From contig LAKY01000073.1 of the NCBI GenBank assembly GCA_000987045.1, positions 21,498 through 85,497 on the forward strand: DNA of 64,000 nt. The letters run 5' to 3'. Positions within the stretch are counted from its first letter, which is position 1; each line of letters starts with the position of its first letter. Of this stretch, positions 8,315 to 16,746 are shown piece after piece. This DNA is from Clostridiales bacterium PH28_bin88. GTDB lineage: Bacteria > Bacillota > PH28-bin88. Made by a program: the position numbers and the translations under genes. The notes under the pieces are model-generated. The model was not told the DNA's origin and searched no databases. It saw only the letters and a list, made by a program, of their open reading frames with translations.

Positions 8315-8833
8315 CTACATTATTTGTCTCACCCAGCCCCGCGGCAGGTTCAGGCGCGTGTCCACCAGGTGAACGATAAATACCTGGGGTTTGAGATCTT
8401 TAGGCGCAATCTCGATGTTGAGCCGGGCGTACTCCTTGGAGGAAAAGAAATAGGAATCTACCATCCCGTCCGCCCTCTTCGCCACCGGGGTGTTTTCAAA
8501 AGGCGTTCCATTCAGGTTGTTAAGGTAGTTAATTACCCTTTTTTGGCCGGGAGTAAACTTCTCGGGTTGATCATTGACCTGCTGCCAGGGCTGGCGGCGC
8601 ACGACGATAATGTCAGCGGTGGTGAAAAACTCCCGCCTGCCGTTCCATTTAAAGTCAAGCACCAGCCCCTTGTCGTTTTCCATCAGATAATAAGTGATGT
8701 CGTCAGGATCGGAGACGTATCGGTTATCAATTATCGACAGGATAACCTCCTGGGCAGGGTAAAACGAGGCAATAAAAATACCAAGGCTCAGGATAACCAG
8801 AAAAGCGTATTTCAAAAAATGAACGGCCTTCAC
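8315..8833 (-). CDS. Hypothetical membrane-anchored protein
   Basis: 172 residues with an N-terminal hydrophobic segment (about 8-28, FLVILSLGIFIASFY) that acts as a signal anchor. A soluble domain of about 140 residues follows, without cysteines or recognisable catalytic motifs; it is rich in Tyr/Phe and has mixed alpha/beta character. The extracytoplasmic location is predicted from the N-terminus. I do not recognise the family. It stands alone, convergent with the Cys-rich pair and upstream of the structured repeat; it starts behind GGGGGGAGACGG. Confidence 0.6.
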   Translation of the reverse strand: MKAVHFLKYAFLVILSLGIFIASFYPAQEVILSIIDNRYVSDPDDITYYLMENDKGLVLDFKWNGRREFFTTADIIVVRRQPWQQVNDQPEKFTPGQKRVINYLNNLNGTPFENTPVAKRADGMVDSYFFSSKEYARLNIEIAPKDLKPQVFIVHLVDTRLNLPRGWVRQIM

Positions 8834-9009
8834 CGTCTCCCCCCCTACTTGGAGCTAAACAAGATGAAGAGTTTCGACAAATTTGTAGGTATTTCGCATA
8901 CATTTCAATTTACTACTACGCCAAAAAGGAGTCAAGTGACAATCATCGCCTTCCGCACGTGCTTTGAACGTTTTTACTCAAATAATAGGGTCACCAGTCC
9001 CTGTGCCGT

Positions 9010-9192
9010 ACAAGAAAGGCGACTTTCATCGCCTTCGGCGACTTTTCGAAAGTCGCCTTTCTTGTCCGCTAGGGGCTGCCGCCCCTTCGGCGGCCTTCGG
9101 CCTGAGCACCCCGCAAGAGTAGGGGGGCTCACCCCCCTATAACCCCCCAGGTATAGGAAATTATCCACAGGACCATAATTTCCTGTACCTAG
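9010..9192 (+). repeat. Structured 180-nt dispersed repeat, copy 1
   Basis: Four consecutive inverted repeats. Arm A is AAGAAAGGCGACTTTC paired with GAAAGTCGCCTTTCTT (16 bp). A GC-rich GCCGCC..GGCGGCC block follows, then AGGGGGGCTCACCCCCCT. The last hairpin pairs GGTATAGGAAATTAT with ATAATTTCCTGTACC. A near-identical copy lies at 36409-36590, and the differences between copies keep the pairing (G-U changes). It is non-coding and placed just beyond the stop of the M23 gene on the other strand. Another small hairpin (AGACCACC..GGTGGTCT) follows at 9197-9217. Confidence 0.85.
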
Positions 9193-9219
9193 ATTAAGAC
9201 CACCTGCCGGTGGTCTCCA

Positions 9220-10557
9220 TTAAATGTAGTCCCACGGGTTCTGGGGTTCGCCGCCCTTTCTCACTTCGAAGTGGAGATGGGGGCCGGTAGCGTCACCCGT
9301 ACTGCCCACCGCCCCGATCTTGGTGCCGGCGGAGACCTTTTGTCCGGTCGAAACATAGAACTTGGACAGGTGGGCGTACCTGGTTTCCATGCCACCGCCG
9401 TGGTCGATGATGATCAGGTTGCCGTACCCTCCCGATTGGCCCGCAAATGACACCACTCCAGACGTGTACGCATATACCCCGTTGCCGGTGGGTGCCGCAA
9501 TATCTATACCGGCGTGAAACTTCCTGGTGCCGAAGATGGGATGCGTCCTCCAGCCGAAACCACTGCTGACACGGGTACCCTGGACAACCCCATAATTCCT
9601 GTTCACTCCCCGGGAGAGGGTCTTCCGGGTACCTACCTGCAACACGCGGGTTACCGGCTCCTTGACCACTTCTTCCGACACCGTTTCCATGGATTGCTGG
9701 TAGCCGTTCACCAGGGTTACCCGGTAGGTTACCTTCCTTTCCCCGTTGACCCCCTGGCGCAGTACCTGCCGGTCCCGGCTCATCAGGCCGGCGTCTTTCC
9801 TGTACTCAGTTTCGTAGGGGATTTGTTCCAGCACTGTGTTGGTCACGGTCACCACCACGTCCAGCAAGGGCTTTCCCCTCCGGACGACAATCATGTCTCC
9901 GGGCTTGATCCTTTCCGCGTCGATTAACGGGTTGAGATCGAGGATGTCCTGGAGAGTGGCATTGTGGTCCCTGGCGATTTTCCCAAGGTAATCCCCCGGC
10001 TGCACTTGCACTTGCAGTTCCTCTTCTTCCAGCTTAAACAAGGCATCCCGGGCTTGTTCCCCGGTAAGAATGGAATCCACTTCTACTCTCGAGGTTTTAA
10101 CCTCGACCTGTTGCCTGAATTTCACGGACTGGATCCGGGCAGCCGGATCAATTCCACGGGTGTACCGCTCCTTGTATTCCTCCAGCATCGCTTCCAGGTC
10201 TTCCGCCGACAGCACGGACAACCTCCGGTCGCCATCCACAAAGAGGCTGGGGGCATCAGTGGTAAGGGCTACCTCTTCCTGAATCACCTGGCCCAGGTCT
10301 TTAGCCAGCATTTCCGGCCTGACCCGGGTTTTTTCCAGTACAATTTCGTCTCTTTCCCGCACCGCCCCGTTTATTTGCTCCGCGACCTCCGCCTTGTACC
10401 CGGTCAGGGCTTGCTCCCATGCCCGCAAGTCTTTGACCTGCGTTACCACTTCACCATTGATGATCACGTTATAGGCAAGGGTTTCCTTTTGATAGTAAAG
10501 AAAGCTGGCTGATGCTACGATCAAAGCTATAACCCCTACGACGAGTTTCTTCCTCAT
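9220..10557 (-). CDS. LysM-G5-M23 cell wall endopeptidase
   Basis: 445 residues. A signal anchor (about 5-28) is followed by a helical region, then a LysM domain (about 187-230, VQPGDYLGKIARDHN) and a G5 domain (about 235-310). The C-terminal M23 metallopeptidase (about 325-445) has its zinc ligands in HAGIDIAAP and GPHLHFEV and the YAHL loop. It should cleave peptide bridges in peptidoglycan outside the membrane; LysM and G5 would bind glycan. This layout is common among Firmicute spore-cortex or wall hydrolases (SpoIIQ-like or CwlO-like roles are both possible). It is a single gene followed by the 180-nt repeat. Confidence 0.92.
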   Translation of the reverse strand: MRKKLVVGVIALIVASASFLYYQKETLAYNVIINGEVVTQVKDLRAWEQALTGYKAEVAEQINGAVRERDEIVLEKTRVRPEMLAKDLGQVIQEEVALTTDAPSLFVDGDRRLSVLSAEDLEAMLEEYKERYTRGIDPAARIQSVKFRQQVEVKTSRVEVDSILTGEQARDALFKLEEEELQVQVQPGDYLGKIARDHNATLQDILDLNPLIDAERIKPGDMIVVRRGKPLLDVVVTVTNTVLEQIPYETEYRKDAGLMSRDRQVLRQGVNGERKVTYRVTLVNGYQQSMETVSEEVVKEPVTRVLQVGTRKTLSRGVNRNYGVVQGTRVSSGFGWRTHPIFGTRKFHAGIDIAAPTGNGVYAYTSGVVSFAGQSGGYGNLIIIDHGGGMETRYAHLSKFYVSTGQKVSAGTKIGAVGSTGDATGPHLHFEVRKGGEPQNPWDYI

Positions 10558-10651
10558 ATTTTCCTCCCGTATTCTCTTAAACCTCGCTTTGCCTGCATAT
10601 CGTGCATTCGCCTAATTCGACAGGAGTAGCGGAAAACCCTACAGAAAATTT

Positions 10652-10679
10652 ATGGCAACCGCTTGGAGCGGTTGCCATG
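10652..10679. terminator. Hairpin at the end of the enoyl-CoA hydratase gene
   Basis: ATGGCAACCGCT, loop TGG, AGCGGTTGCCAT: a perfect 12-bp stem right after the minus-strand hydratase stop and before the M23 gene promoter region. The reading strand has only a weak U-rich tail, so terminator activity is probable but not certain. Confidence 0.6.
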
Positions 10680-10691
10680 GGAAGCTGACCG

Positions 10692-11498
10692 TTACTGGCC
10701 TTTGAACCTGGGAGGTCGTTTCTCTGTGAATGCGGTAATACCTTCCATGGCGTCCCCGGTGAGGCCGGCGGCGATCATCCCCTGCCTTTCCCGTTCCAAC
10801 AGTGTTTCCAGGGAAGGCAAAACCGCGCCATTCAGCAGTGACTTAACCTGACCCAGGGCAAAAAGAGCGCCAGTGGATAGCCGCTCCGCCCACTGCCTGG
10901 CAACGGGCATCACCTGCTCTTCAGGCACCACCAGATTCACCAGTCCCCACTCCAAGGCCGTGCTGGCATCCAGCACAGGGTCCAGCAGAGCCAGTTCAAA
11001 GGCCCGGCCCAGGCCGGCGTAGACCGGAACAAAGGCAGTCCAGCCACCGTCGGGGACCAGGCCGTTACTGGTGTAGGCCTGCCTTAACTTGGCCTTCTCG
11101 GACATTACCCGCAGGTCGCAGGCCATGGCAAGACTAAAACCCGCTCCCCCCGCCGAGCCGTTGACAGCCGCGATGACGGGCTTATGCATCAGGCGGATGT
11201 CCGTCACGGCCCGGTGGAGCAGCTTGGTTAGCTGGCGCAAAACAACCACGGGCTGATCCGGCAAGACGTCCCGCATCATCTTCAGGTCCCCGCCGGAGCA
11301 GAAAGCCTTTCCCGCACCCGTAACGATCACCACCTTCGTCTCCCTGTCTTCGCCGCATTGCTCCAGGGCATCCACCAGTTCACGGCCCATGGCCATGTCC
11401 AGGGCATTAAACGTCTCCGGCCTGTTCAAGGTCAGAACCGCAACGCCTCCCTCTAGTGTTTTCAACACTGCCGATCCACTCATTCCATTACCTCCCAA
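10692..11498 (-). CDS. Enoyl-CoA hydratase/isomerase family protein
   Basis: 268 residues, the normal crotonase length. The oxyanion-hole motifs are GAGKAFCSGGDLKMM (about 65) and NGSAGGAGFSLAMACDLRV (about 113). The second catalytic glutamate of classical crotonase is not obvious: the region reads LVPDGGWTAFVP, as in PaaG/isomerase-like members with an aspartate there. The N-terminal start MGGNGM could be MSGSAVLKTLEGG a few codons later; GGGAGGTAATG supports the early ATG. It acts on acyl-CoA esters in the cytoplasm. No neighbouring beta-oxidation genes are present, so the pathway is unknown. Confidence 0.86.
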   Translation of the reverse strand: MGGNGMSGSAVLKTLEGGVAVLTLNRPETFNALDMAMGRELVDALEQCGEDRETKVVIVTGAGKAFCSGGDLKMMRDVLPDQPVVVLRQLTKLLHRAVTDIRLMHKPVIAAVNGSAGGAGFSLAMACDLRVMSEKAKLRQAYTSNGLVPDGGWTAFVPVYAGLGRAFELALLDPVLDASTALEWGLVNLVVPEEQVMPVARQWAERLSTGALFALGQVKSLLNGAVLPSLETLLERERQGMIAAGLTGDAMEGITAFTEKRPPRFKGQ

Positions 11499-11618
11499 GT
11501 CATTGATGTTATTTCCATTATATTCTTAAAATTGAATATGAGCCATCTTCTTTTTTTCGGTTTTTTTAAAGGGCTTTTCATAATCATTATACAGCACTTC
11601 GGGCAGGTTTCCCTTGTC

Positions 11619-11647
11619 TTGATATCATAAATATGATAGATTATAGT
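11619..11647 (+). promoter_or_regulatory. Promoter with overlapping operator of the toxin-antitoxin operon
   Basis: TTGATA and TATAGT are separated by 17 bases, and the palindrome TATCAT-AAAT-ATGATA (11623-11638) lies between them. Phd/YefM-type antitoxins bind such palindromes to repress their own operon, so this is a plausible autoregulatory site. Confidence 0.6.
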
Positions 11648-11679
11648 CAGAATAATGGCATGAGAAAGGAGTCGCTAAG

Positions 11680-11952
11680 ATGAATATTAAGCCCTCCACA
11701 ACAATCCGACAGGATTATAATGGCTTTTCAAAACTTTGCCACGAGCTTGACGAACCGGTAGTACTTACCCGTAATGGTGAAGCCGACTTGATTGTCATGA
11801 GTTATGAGGCGTTTCGACGTATGGAGGCCCGCATCAAATTGCAATCCAAGTTACTGGTGGCAGAAAAGCAGATTGCCGAAGGTGCACAACTGCTTGAACA
11901 TGATGAAGTCATAGCTAGGGTTCGGGGGAAGATCAATGCCACGAAAGCATAA
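11680..11952 (+). CDS. Phd/YefM family antitoxin
   Basis: 90 residues: MNIKPSTTIRQDYNGFSKLC, then PVVLTRNGEADLIVMSYEAF, the Phd/YefM DNA-binding fold signature. The C-terminal 35 residues are charged and helical and would wrap the toxin. It starts at ATG 11680 behind GAAAGGAG. It overlaps the toxin gene by 17 bases, typical of coupled toxin-antitoxin operons. It should neutralise the toxin and repress the shared promoter. An upstream palindrome supports autoregulation. Confidence 0.9.
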   Translation: MNIKPSTTIRQDYNGFSKLCHELDEPVVLTRNGEADLIVMSYEAFRRMEARIKLQSKLLVAEKQIAEGAQLLEHDEVIARVRGKINATKA

Positions 11953-12262
11953 GATCAAGTATGCTCCTGCAGCGGTTGACGATATGGATGAGATTTTCTC
12001 ATACATATCACAGGATAACATCTCCTCAGCGGAAATGATGCTGGAAAAGATAAACAGAGGAATAGCCAACCTAGCAGAGTTTCCCAATATGGGTTCAGTG
12101 TTATCGGATGAGGAATATACGCTTATTCACCGGGGATACCGCTTTATTGTTGTACAGCCGTATCTGGTTTTTTACAGGATAATAAACAATACCCTTATCA
12201 TTCACCGCATATTGCATGGTCGCCGGGATTACCTTCGTGAATTATTTGACTCGCAGGAATAA
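11936..12262 (+). CDS. RelE/ParE family toxin
   Basis: 108 residues: MPRKHKIKYAPAAVDDMDEI, then the helical hairpin and the C-terminal strand pattern YRFIVVQPYLVFYRI..NTLIIHRILHGRRDY. The pattern of a ParE/RelE fold with the final HGRRDY is intact, so the toxin is probably functional. ParE members act on gyrase and RelE members cut mRNA on the ribosome; the sequence alone does not separate them, though the HRILHGRRD ending is commoner in ParE-like proteins. It is co-transcribed with the antitoxin. Confidence 0.88.
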   Translation: MPRKHKIKYAPAAVDDMDEIFSYISQDNISSAEMMLEKINRGIANLAEFPNMGSVLSDEEYTLIHRGYRFIVVQPYLVFYRIINNTLIIHRILHGRRDYLRELFDSQE

Positions 12263-12454
12263 TCATCCTTGCCCTAGTCTGTCCTCTGATTGTGCGTTTT
12301 TCCCCTGTTAATGAACCGACGCACGCTGAGGGTGTAAGTAGTGGGAATTGTTTGAGGTTTTGTAGACATGATGCAACCTCCAATCCGTATAGTGGCTGAC
12401 TCAATCAAAATCTCCCGCGTCAGATAAGGACAAAGGGAGTTATCTAAGTGATGC

Positions 12455-12952
12455 CTAGAAACGCCCGCCCGGGCTAAAGGGAATCGTTGGGGCAGGCTTC
12501 GGCGGAGGAGGAGTATATGAAGGTGTAGGGGGTAGCGTGGGTGAAGTTGGCCGGTATTGCTGCACATCACGTTGGACCTGGTTTTCCCAACTGTTCCTTT
12601 GCTGATCAACCTGGCGCTGGATCTCTCTTCCCTGTTGCTCCTTAAGCATCTGCTGGCGCAGCCTCCATTGTTCCAGTATCCTATCCTGCTCAAGTTGCCG
12701 GGCTATTTCTTCCTGCCGCCGTTGAATTTCCAATTCTTGTACTTTTTGTAGGTTCAACTCGTCACGCTCTTTGGCACCCACGCCGGTAGTCGCCTCAATT
12801 TTCCCCTGTGTGCCATTCTGTGGCTTAAGCGTTTCCTCAATCTCCTTAACCGTTAATCCTGCATTGGCAGGCTTTTGCGATGTAGTATCAGAACATGCGG
12901 TTATACCCAATAAGGAAACTGCCAGCAGTCCCGCTATTAGATAAGGTTTCAT
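12455..12952 (-). CDS. Lipoprotein with coiled-coil and proline-rich tail
   Basis: 165 residues. The signal peptide ends in the lipobox LGITAC (Cys20), so it is anchored to the outer face of the membrane. Residues about 60-120 are very Gln/Glu/Arg-rich and helical. The last 35 residues are a Pro/Thr/Ser tail with PSYTPPPP and an FSPGGRF end. The tail resembles that of the copper-amine-oxidase-stalk protein at the other end of the same gene run. No enzymatic motif is seen. It lies 25 bases downstream of a zinc-ribbon membrane protein and ends the operon. Function is unknown; a surface scaffold is inferred. Confidence 0.75.
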   Translation of the reverse strand: MKPYLIAGLLAVSLLGITACSDTTSQKPANAGLTVKEIEETLKPQNGTQGKIEATTGVGAKERDELNLQKVQELEIQRRQEEIARQLEQDRILEQWRLRQQMLKEQQGREIQRQVDQQRNSWENQVQRDVQQYRPTSPTLPPTPSYTPPPPKPAPTIPFSPGGRF

Positions 12953-12976
12953 AAAATCCCTCCGCGTTTCGCTTTT

Positions 12977-13774
12977 TTAATGAGAAGAAGCTATTCCCAA
13001 CTTTTTCCCCACCTTCTTCCTGTGCGCCCGCAACCTGTTCTGATATGCCCTTCCGCCCTGGGCTCCGTTAGAGCGATTGAAGGCAGCGTTCGCCTCGGCA
13101 AAAGCCCCCAGCTTAAACATCGCAACCCCTGCCAGTCCCCAAAGTACAGGATCGCCCCCCGGCATGGCAATAGCCTGCTTAATACTTTCCAGGGCCTCTG
13201 ATCCCCGGCCTAGTACTTTTTGCAAGAGTATCCCTTTTTCCAGGAGGAGATCCACCCCTGGAGCAGGTTGAAGGTTTATCTCATTCAGCCTCCGCTTGGC
13301 CGCAGCCTGGTATTTCCCCAGCGTCCTGTTCGCATCCACCCAGGCAATCGCCCAAATGGCAACCACAAGAATAAACAAGGGAATACTACCTACGGCAAAC
13401 CTGGCAAAGATAAAAACAGGTACGAAGTATAGCAAACCCTTATACGGTTTCCCTAAAAATGAATAGACCATTATGGCCAGCCATCCGAGGATAAAAATTC
13501 CCACCGCCATGCAGATGTTGATGGTTTTTGCGTTGGTCCCCTCAGCCTCCATCACGTAATTGGCGAATTCCTGATCACCGCCAAATCTTTGCGCCGGCTT
13601 AAAACCCGGCCTGCTAGCCGGCTCTGCCGTAACCGGGTTCAGTCTCTCGCCGGTGTAGGCCGCGGCCGTAGCTACGCCGGCGCCAGCATCCAAGTCAGTT
13701 TTCGCACCGCACTGGGAACAAAACTGTGCGTCCGGGGCAGCCAGTTCCGCACCACATTCTGAACAAAAAGGCAT
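12977..13774 (-). CDS. Zinc-ribbon membrane protein with TPR-like tail
   Basis: 265 residues. The N-terminal zinc ribbon is CSECGAEL..FCSQCGAK (residues 4-25), then a linker, then three to four hydrophobic helices between about 90 and 165. The C-terminal soluble part (170-265) has helical repeats resembling a single TPR pair (EALESIKQAIAMPG and GVAMFKLGAFAEANAAFNRS). Zinc-ribbon plus membrane proteins of this sort are common and poorly understood. It follows the 414-residue gene by 13 bases and precedes the lipoprotein, so it is in the operon. Confidence 0.7.
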   Translation of the reverse strand: MPFCSECGAELAAPDAQFCSQCGAKTDLDAGAGVATAAAYTGERLNPVTAEPASRPGFKPAQRFGGDQEFANYVMEAEGTNAKTINICMAVGIFILGWLAIMVYSFLGKPYKGLLYFVPVFIFARFAVGSIPLFILVVAIWAIAWVDANRTLGKYQAAAKRRLNEINLQPAPGVDLLLEKGILLQKVLGRGSEALESIKQAIAMPGGDPVLWGLAGVAMFKLGAFAEANAAFNRSNGAQGGRAYQNRLRAHRKKVGKKLGIASSH

Positions 13775-13786
13775 TTTTCTTCCCCC

Positions 13787-15031
13787 CTAAAAATCTTTCC
13801 GTGTAATATTTGAAGTGCTTAAATTGCCGCCTGGTTGGCTGTAAAGTTCTACTGTATAGCCATGGACCCTGTCTCCCTCTCTGCTAAACTCGAACCTTTT
13901 ATCAGCTTTGCCAAAGGCGGTTGCCGGCCCGAATAGAAGATCTTCCCCGTACCAGTTTTCACCAACTGCGTACCTTATTTCATAAGTGCCCAAAGGCAGT
14001 TTGACCTCCGCGGATTGGCCGGACCGGACAAAGACCGTCAGGACCAGCTGCTTGGTGTCCCAATCCACAACCTTGACAAAATAGTTGGGTCCACCGGTTC
14101 TGGTTATCACTTTGAAGGGGGCTATAGCATCCCCTTTAAAAAACTTGGTGGTCGTTCCGTTCGCCGGCAAAGGCTGCGCGGGAGGGTTAGTTTCGGCCTG
14201 TGGGTTGGGTTCCTGAACCAGCCCGGCTGCCGGGGTTTCCCCACTTTGAAGTTGGGCGATGGCATTCTCCACAATGCTTGAAAGCTGGTTCACTACTCCG
14301 TCGTCCAACTTCTTTCCCGGGTAAGGTATGACACTTGTTTCAAAGAGGTAGCTGCCGCTAATCCACGCAGATTCAGAAGATGAATAGGAATAACGAATTC
14401 CCTGCGGGGTGTTTTCCTGGGGGATCCTGCTTTTAATGCTTCCCGGGTAATCAGCAATGCTTCGAGTGCCGGTAGTGGGTGATGAAATAACCGCCGGGCC
14501 TGCAAACCGGTGGATGGCAATATAAGCAAATTTTACGGTCCCGTAACTTGCGCTTGAGGGGGCCGGTTCTAAAACAACGAAGGACACTTCTTCGGCCTTG
14601 GAAAAACCGGACGACGGTGCGGTAATGGTCTCTCTGGCTACAATCTGATAACCCGGTACTTCACCCGGTAGCAGTTGGTCTGGTCTAGTTCCCACCGGAA
14701 TGGCGGTAGCCCCGGTAGGTGAAGACGTGGTCTTGGGTCCAAGCACATCCGATTTGTCCTTTTCAATAGTTGGGATGCCACCTGATGGTGTTTGGTTGGA
14801 AACTGTAGTCCTGGTAGTAATACTTCTTTTCTCGAAAGAAAGCCCGGAAGCTCTTCCCGCTAAAAAGGCAAAGGTCAAAAGGGCCAGAGAAGCAACCCCG
14901 TAGATGAGCACCGCCTGGCGGCGGGTCTTTAGCGGCCCCCAGAACATGAGCCCCGGTTTGGCAAGTCCTGCAATAAGGCCCGCCAGGGCAACTCCCGTAA
15001 GGAGGGTAAACAATACCAGGAGAAAACGCAT
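13787..15031 (-). CDS. Membrane-anchored protein with C-terminal beta domain
   Basis: About 414 residues. The track start at 15301 is rejected: the first 90 residues are a shadow of the upstream gene, and the ATG at 15031 shares a base with its stop (TGATG), giving translational coupling. Two hydrophobic helices (about 2-25 and 35-60) precede a low-complexity linker and a domain of about 200 residues. The C-terminal 110 residues form a compact beta-rich domain containing TGGPNYFVKVVDWDT and LPLGTYEIRYAVGENWYGED. I recognise this C-terminal pattern only as a widespread uncharacterised domain. It probably lies outside the membrane. Confidence 0.7.
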   Translation of the reverse strand: MRFLLVLFTLLTGVALAGLIAGLAKPGLMFWGPLKTRRQAVLIYGVASLALLTFAFLAGRASGLSFEKRSITTRTTVSNQTPSGGIPTIEKDKSDVLGPKTTSSPTGATAIPVGTRPDQLLPGEVPGYQIVARETITAPSSGFSKAEEVSFVVLEPAPSSASYGTVKFAYIAIHRFAGPAVISSPTTGTRSIADYPGSIKSRIPQENTPQGIRYSYSSSESAWISGSYLFETSVIPYPGKKLDDGVVNQLSSIVENAIAQLQSGETPAAGLVQEPNPQAETNPPAQPLPANGTTTKFFKGDAIAPFKVITRTGGPNYFVKVVDWDTKQLVLTVFVRSGQSAEVKLPLGTYEIRYAVGENWYGEDLLFGPATAFGKADKRFEFSREGDRVHGYTVELYSQPGGNLSTSNITRKDF

Positions 15032-15843
15032 CAGACCGCATCTCCCTTCATAACTTCCACAGAAGTGCCGCAACGGAAGCAAAAGCGTGCCGTTAAGGAA
15101 AGTTCGGTTTGACATTTGGGGCAGAAAACCTGCTGAACGGCTGGCTTTACCGCTTCCAGTTTCGTGCCGCACATGTTGCAGAAACGGGCACCAGCCCGCA
15201 GCCGGGCCTGGCAGTGGGGGCAGACCACCTCCTGCTCCCGCGGGGTTGGAATGTTGTACTGCGTTTTTCGCGCTCCTGCCATGTTGTTTACACCCTGACA
15301 AGCCTCCGCTATGAGGAAAGAGCCGATAAGCAGGCTGATAACCGCGTTAATGACAGATAACCCGCCTGTTACCAGGGGGCGGAAGGCAAGATTGCCCTCA
15401 ATTACCTGGGCAACGTTTAACAATACCCCCGCCGTTACGGCGTAAATGCTGAAGGCCAGAAAAAGTCCTTCGGACAAAGGCTGAATGTAAATGGAATGCC
15501 GCTTAACATACGAGTTAAATTCCCCGGCAAATCCCCCCACAGCCCGGAAAATCCAGTAGACATTGAAGAAAGGAATAAACATAAAGCCGACGGCTTTACC
15601 TGGAGAAATGGAAGTTAAGTTATCCTCAATTGACGCCCAGAGCTTGTATATAAGAATTAGAAACACTATGCCCAGATAAATTAAAGCTACCACGGGAATA
15701 ATGTTAAACGCTATCCATAATTCCCATCCTTTTTTACCCCAACTGGCTACCCATCCAGCAGTAGTCAGGATCAATATCAGGCTATACGAGGCAATCCAGG
15801 ACGCCATGTAAAAGTTTTTTGCTACCCTTCGCATCCGGTCCAC
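15031..15843 (-). CDS. Integral membrane protein with C-terminal double zinc ribbon
   Basis: 270 residues. Five to six hydrophobic helices occupy residues 10-195, with a DUF4328-like stretch FMFIPFFNVYWIFRA. Two zinc ribbons follow: CPHCQARL..FCNMCGTK and CPKCQTEL..FCFRCGTS. The ribbons should be cytoplasmic. The topology mirrors the neighbouring genes, which place ribbons at either end of membrane domains. The stop overlaps the start of the next gene. The function is unknown; zinc ribbons here may hold proteins together rather than bind nucleic acid. Confidence 0.72.
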   Translation of the reverse strand: MDRMRRVAKNFYMASWIASYSLILILTTAGWVASWGKKGWELWIAFNIIPVVALIYLGIVFLILIYKLWASIEDNLTSISPGKAVGFMFIPFFNVYWIFRAVGGFAGEFNSYVKRHSIYIQPLSEGLFLAFSIYAVTAGVLLNVAQVIEGNLAFRPLVTGGLSVINAVISLLIGSFLIAEACQGVNNMAGARKTQYNIPTPREQEVVCPHCQARLRAGARFCNMCGTKLEAVKPAVQQVFCPKCQTELSLTARFCFRCGTSVEVMKGDAV

Positions 15844-15879
15844 TCCTACATCAAATACTTTATCGACTAACCTTCTTGA

Positions 15880-16665
15880 CTAAACGCTCCTACTGAATGA
15901 ATCAGGCTCTATTTTTGCGCCGCAGGAAATACAGAACTTGGCCCCGGGACTGATCTCGGCCCCGCAATTAGCGCAACCGAGCTTGGCGGTGCTGGCTTCT
16001 GCCGCCGCTGTGCCGACAACGCCCTTGCCGCAGGTGGTGCAGAACTTGGCGTCCGGCCTCAGGGCAGCGCCACAATTGGAGCAGGTTTGAAGTACCGGCT
16101 CTATGATCATTTCCTTACCACATAGGCCGCAAAACCTGGCTTGGGAAACAATACCCCCGCAGTGCGGGCAGGCGACGGTGGTCGCCGCCCCGGAAGGCGC
16201 CTTTCCCCCTGTCGTCAACGCGGTGATTTTAGCGGAACTGTTTAAAAGGGTGGTGATTATCTGGTAAACGGGAAAAGCGATTGCCCCCAGCAGGAGGAGC
16301 GGGTATAGCCAGGTCACACCGGACGAGAACAATAAGGGTACGATCAAGTCATCAAAGGCGTTATAAGCAATTAATATGGCTGCCAGAGCCGCAATATTAT
16401 TGACGAACGTAACCGTCTCCGGGAAAGTGGGAAACACTTCCACCGCCCATTGGGCAATCACTCTGCTGGCTGAGAGGACTAGGATGATTATTACAACGAA
16501 AAAACCTGCGGAAACAATGGCGGCCAAAGAAATATGCCGGTAGACCGCTATGCCCATGACCGGGAGCCGGACTGCCACAGCCTGAACTATGGCGAGGATA
16601 ATAATGGCTGCCAGGATGCCAACCACCTGGCTTGCCAGTTTGGCAAGTTCCTCCTTGCTAACCAA
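15880..16665 (-). CDS. Integral membrane protein with three zinc ribbons
   Basis: 261 residues. Four to five hydrophobic helices (about 10-155) are followed by three ribbons: CPHCGGIV..FCGLCGKE, CSNCGAAL..FCTTCGKG and CANCGAEI..FCISCGAK, each with the paired C-x2-C knuckles. The last two are of the zinc_ribbon_2 type and nearly identical in spacing. No catalytic motif is seen. It lies 37 bases upstream of the double-ribbon gene and 80 bases downstream of the copper-amine-oxidase-stalk gene, so it is a middle gene in the run. Confidence 0.74.
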   Translation of the reverse strand: MVSKEELAKLASQVVGILAAIIILAIVQAVAVRLPVMGIAVYRHISLAAIVSAGFFVVIIILVLSASRVIAQWAVEVFPTFPETVTFVNNIAALAAILIAYNAFDDLIVPLLFSSGVTWLYPLLLLGAIAFPVYQIITTLLNSSAKITALTTGGKAPSGAATTVACPHCGGIVSQARFCGLCGKEMIIEPVLQTCSNCGAALRPDAKFCTTCGKGVVGTAAAEASTAKLGCANCGAEISPGAKFCISCGAKIEPDSFSRSV

Positions 16666-16746
16666 TGGTCAGTTCTCCCTTCGCTAATATCCCGCGACGT
16701 TACCCGTTACGCGGGACTCATTTACTGTTCCAGGTATTCTTATCAT

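Noticed and set aside
13787-15301. 504-residue ORF start in the track
   Set aside because: First 90 residues are an antiframe shadow of the double-zinc-ribbon gene; the true start is ATG 15031 with a TGATG junction.
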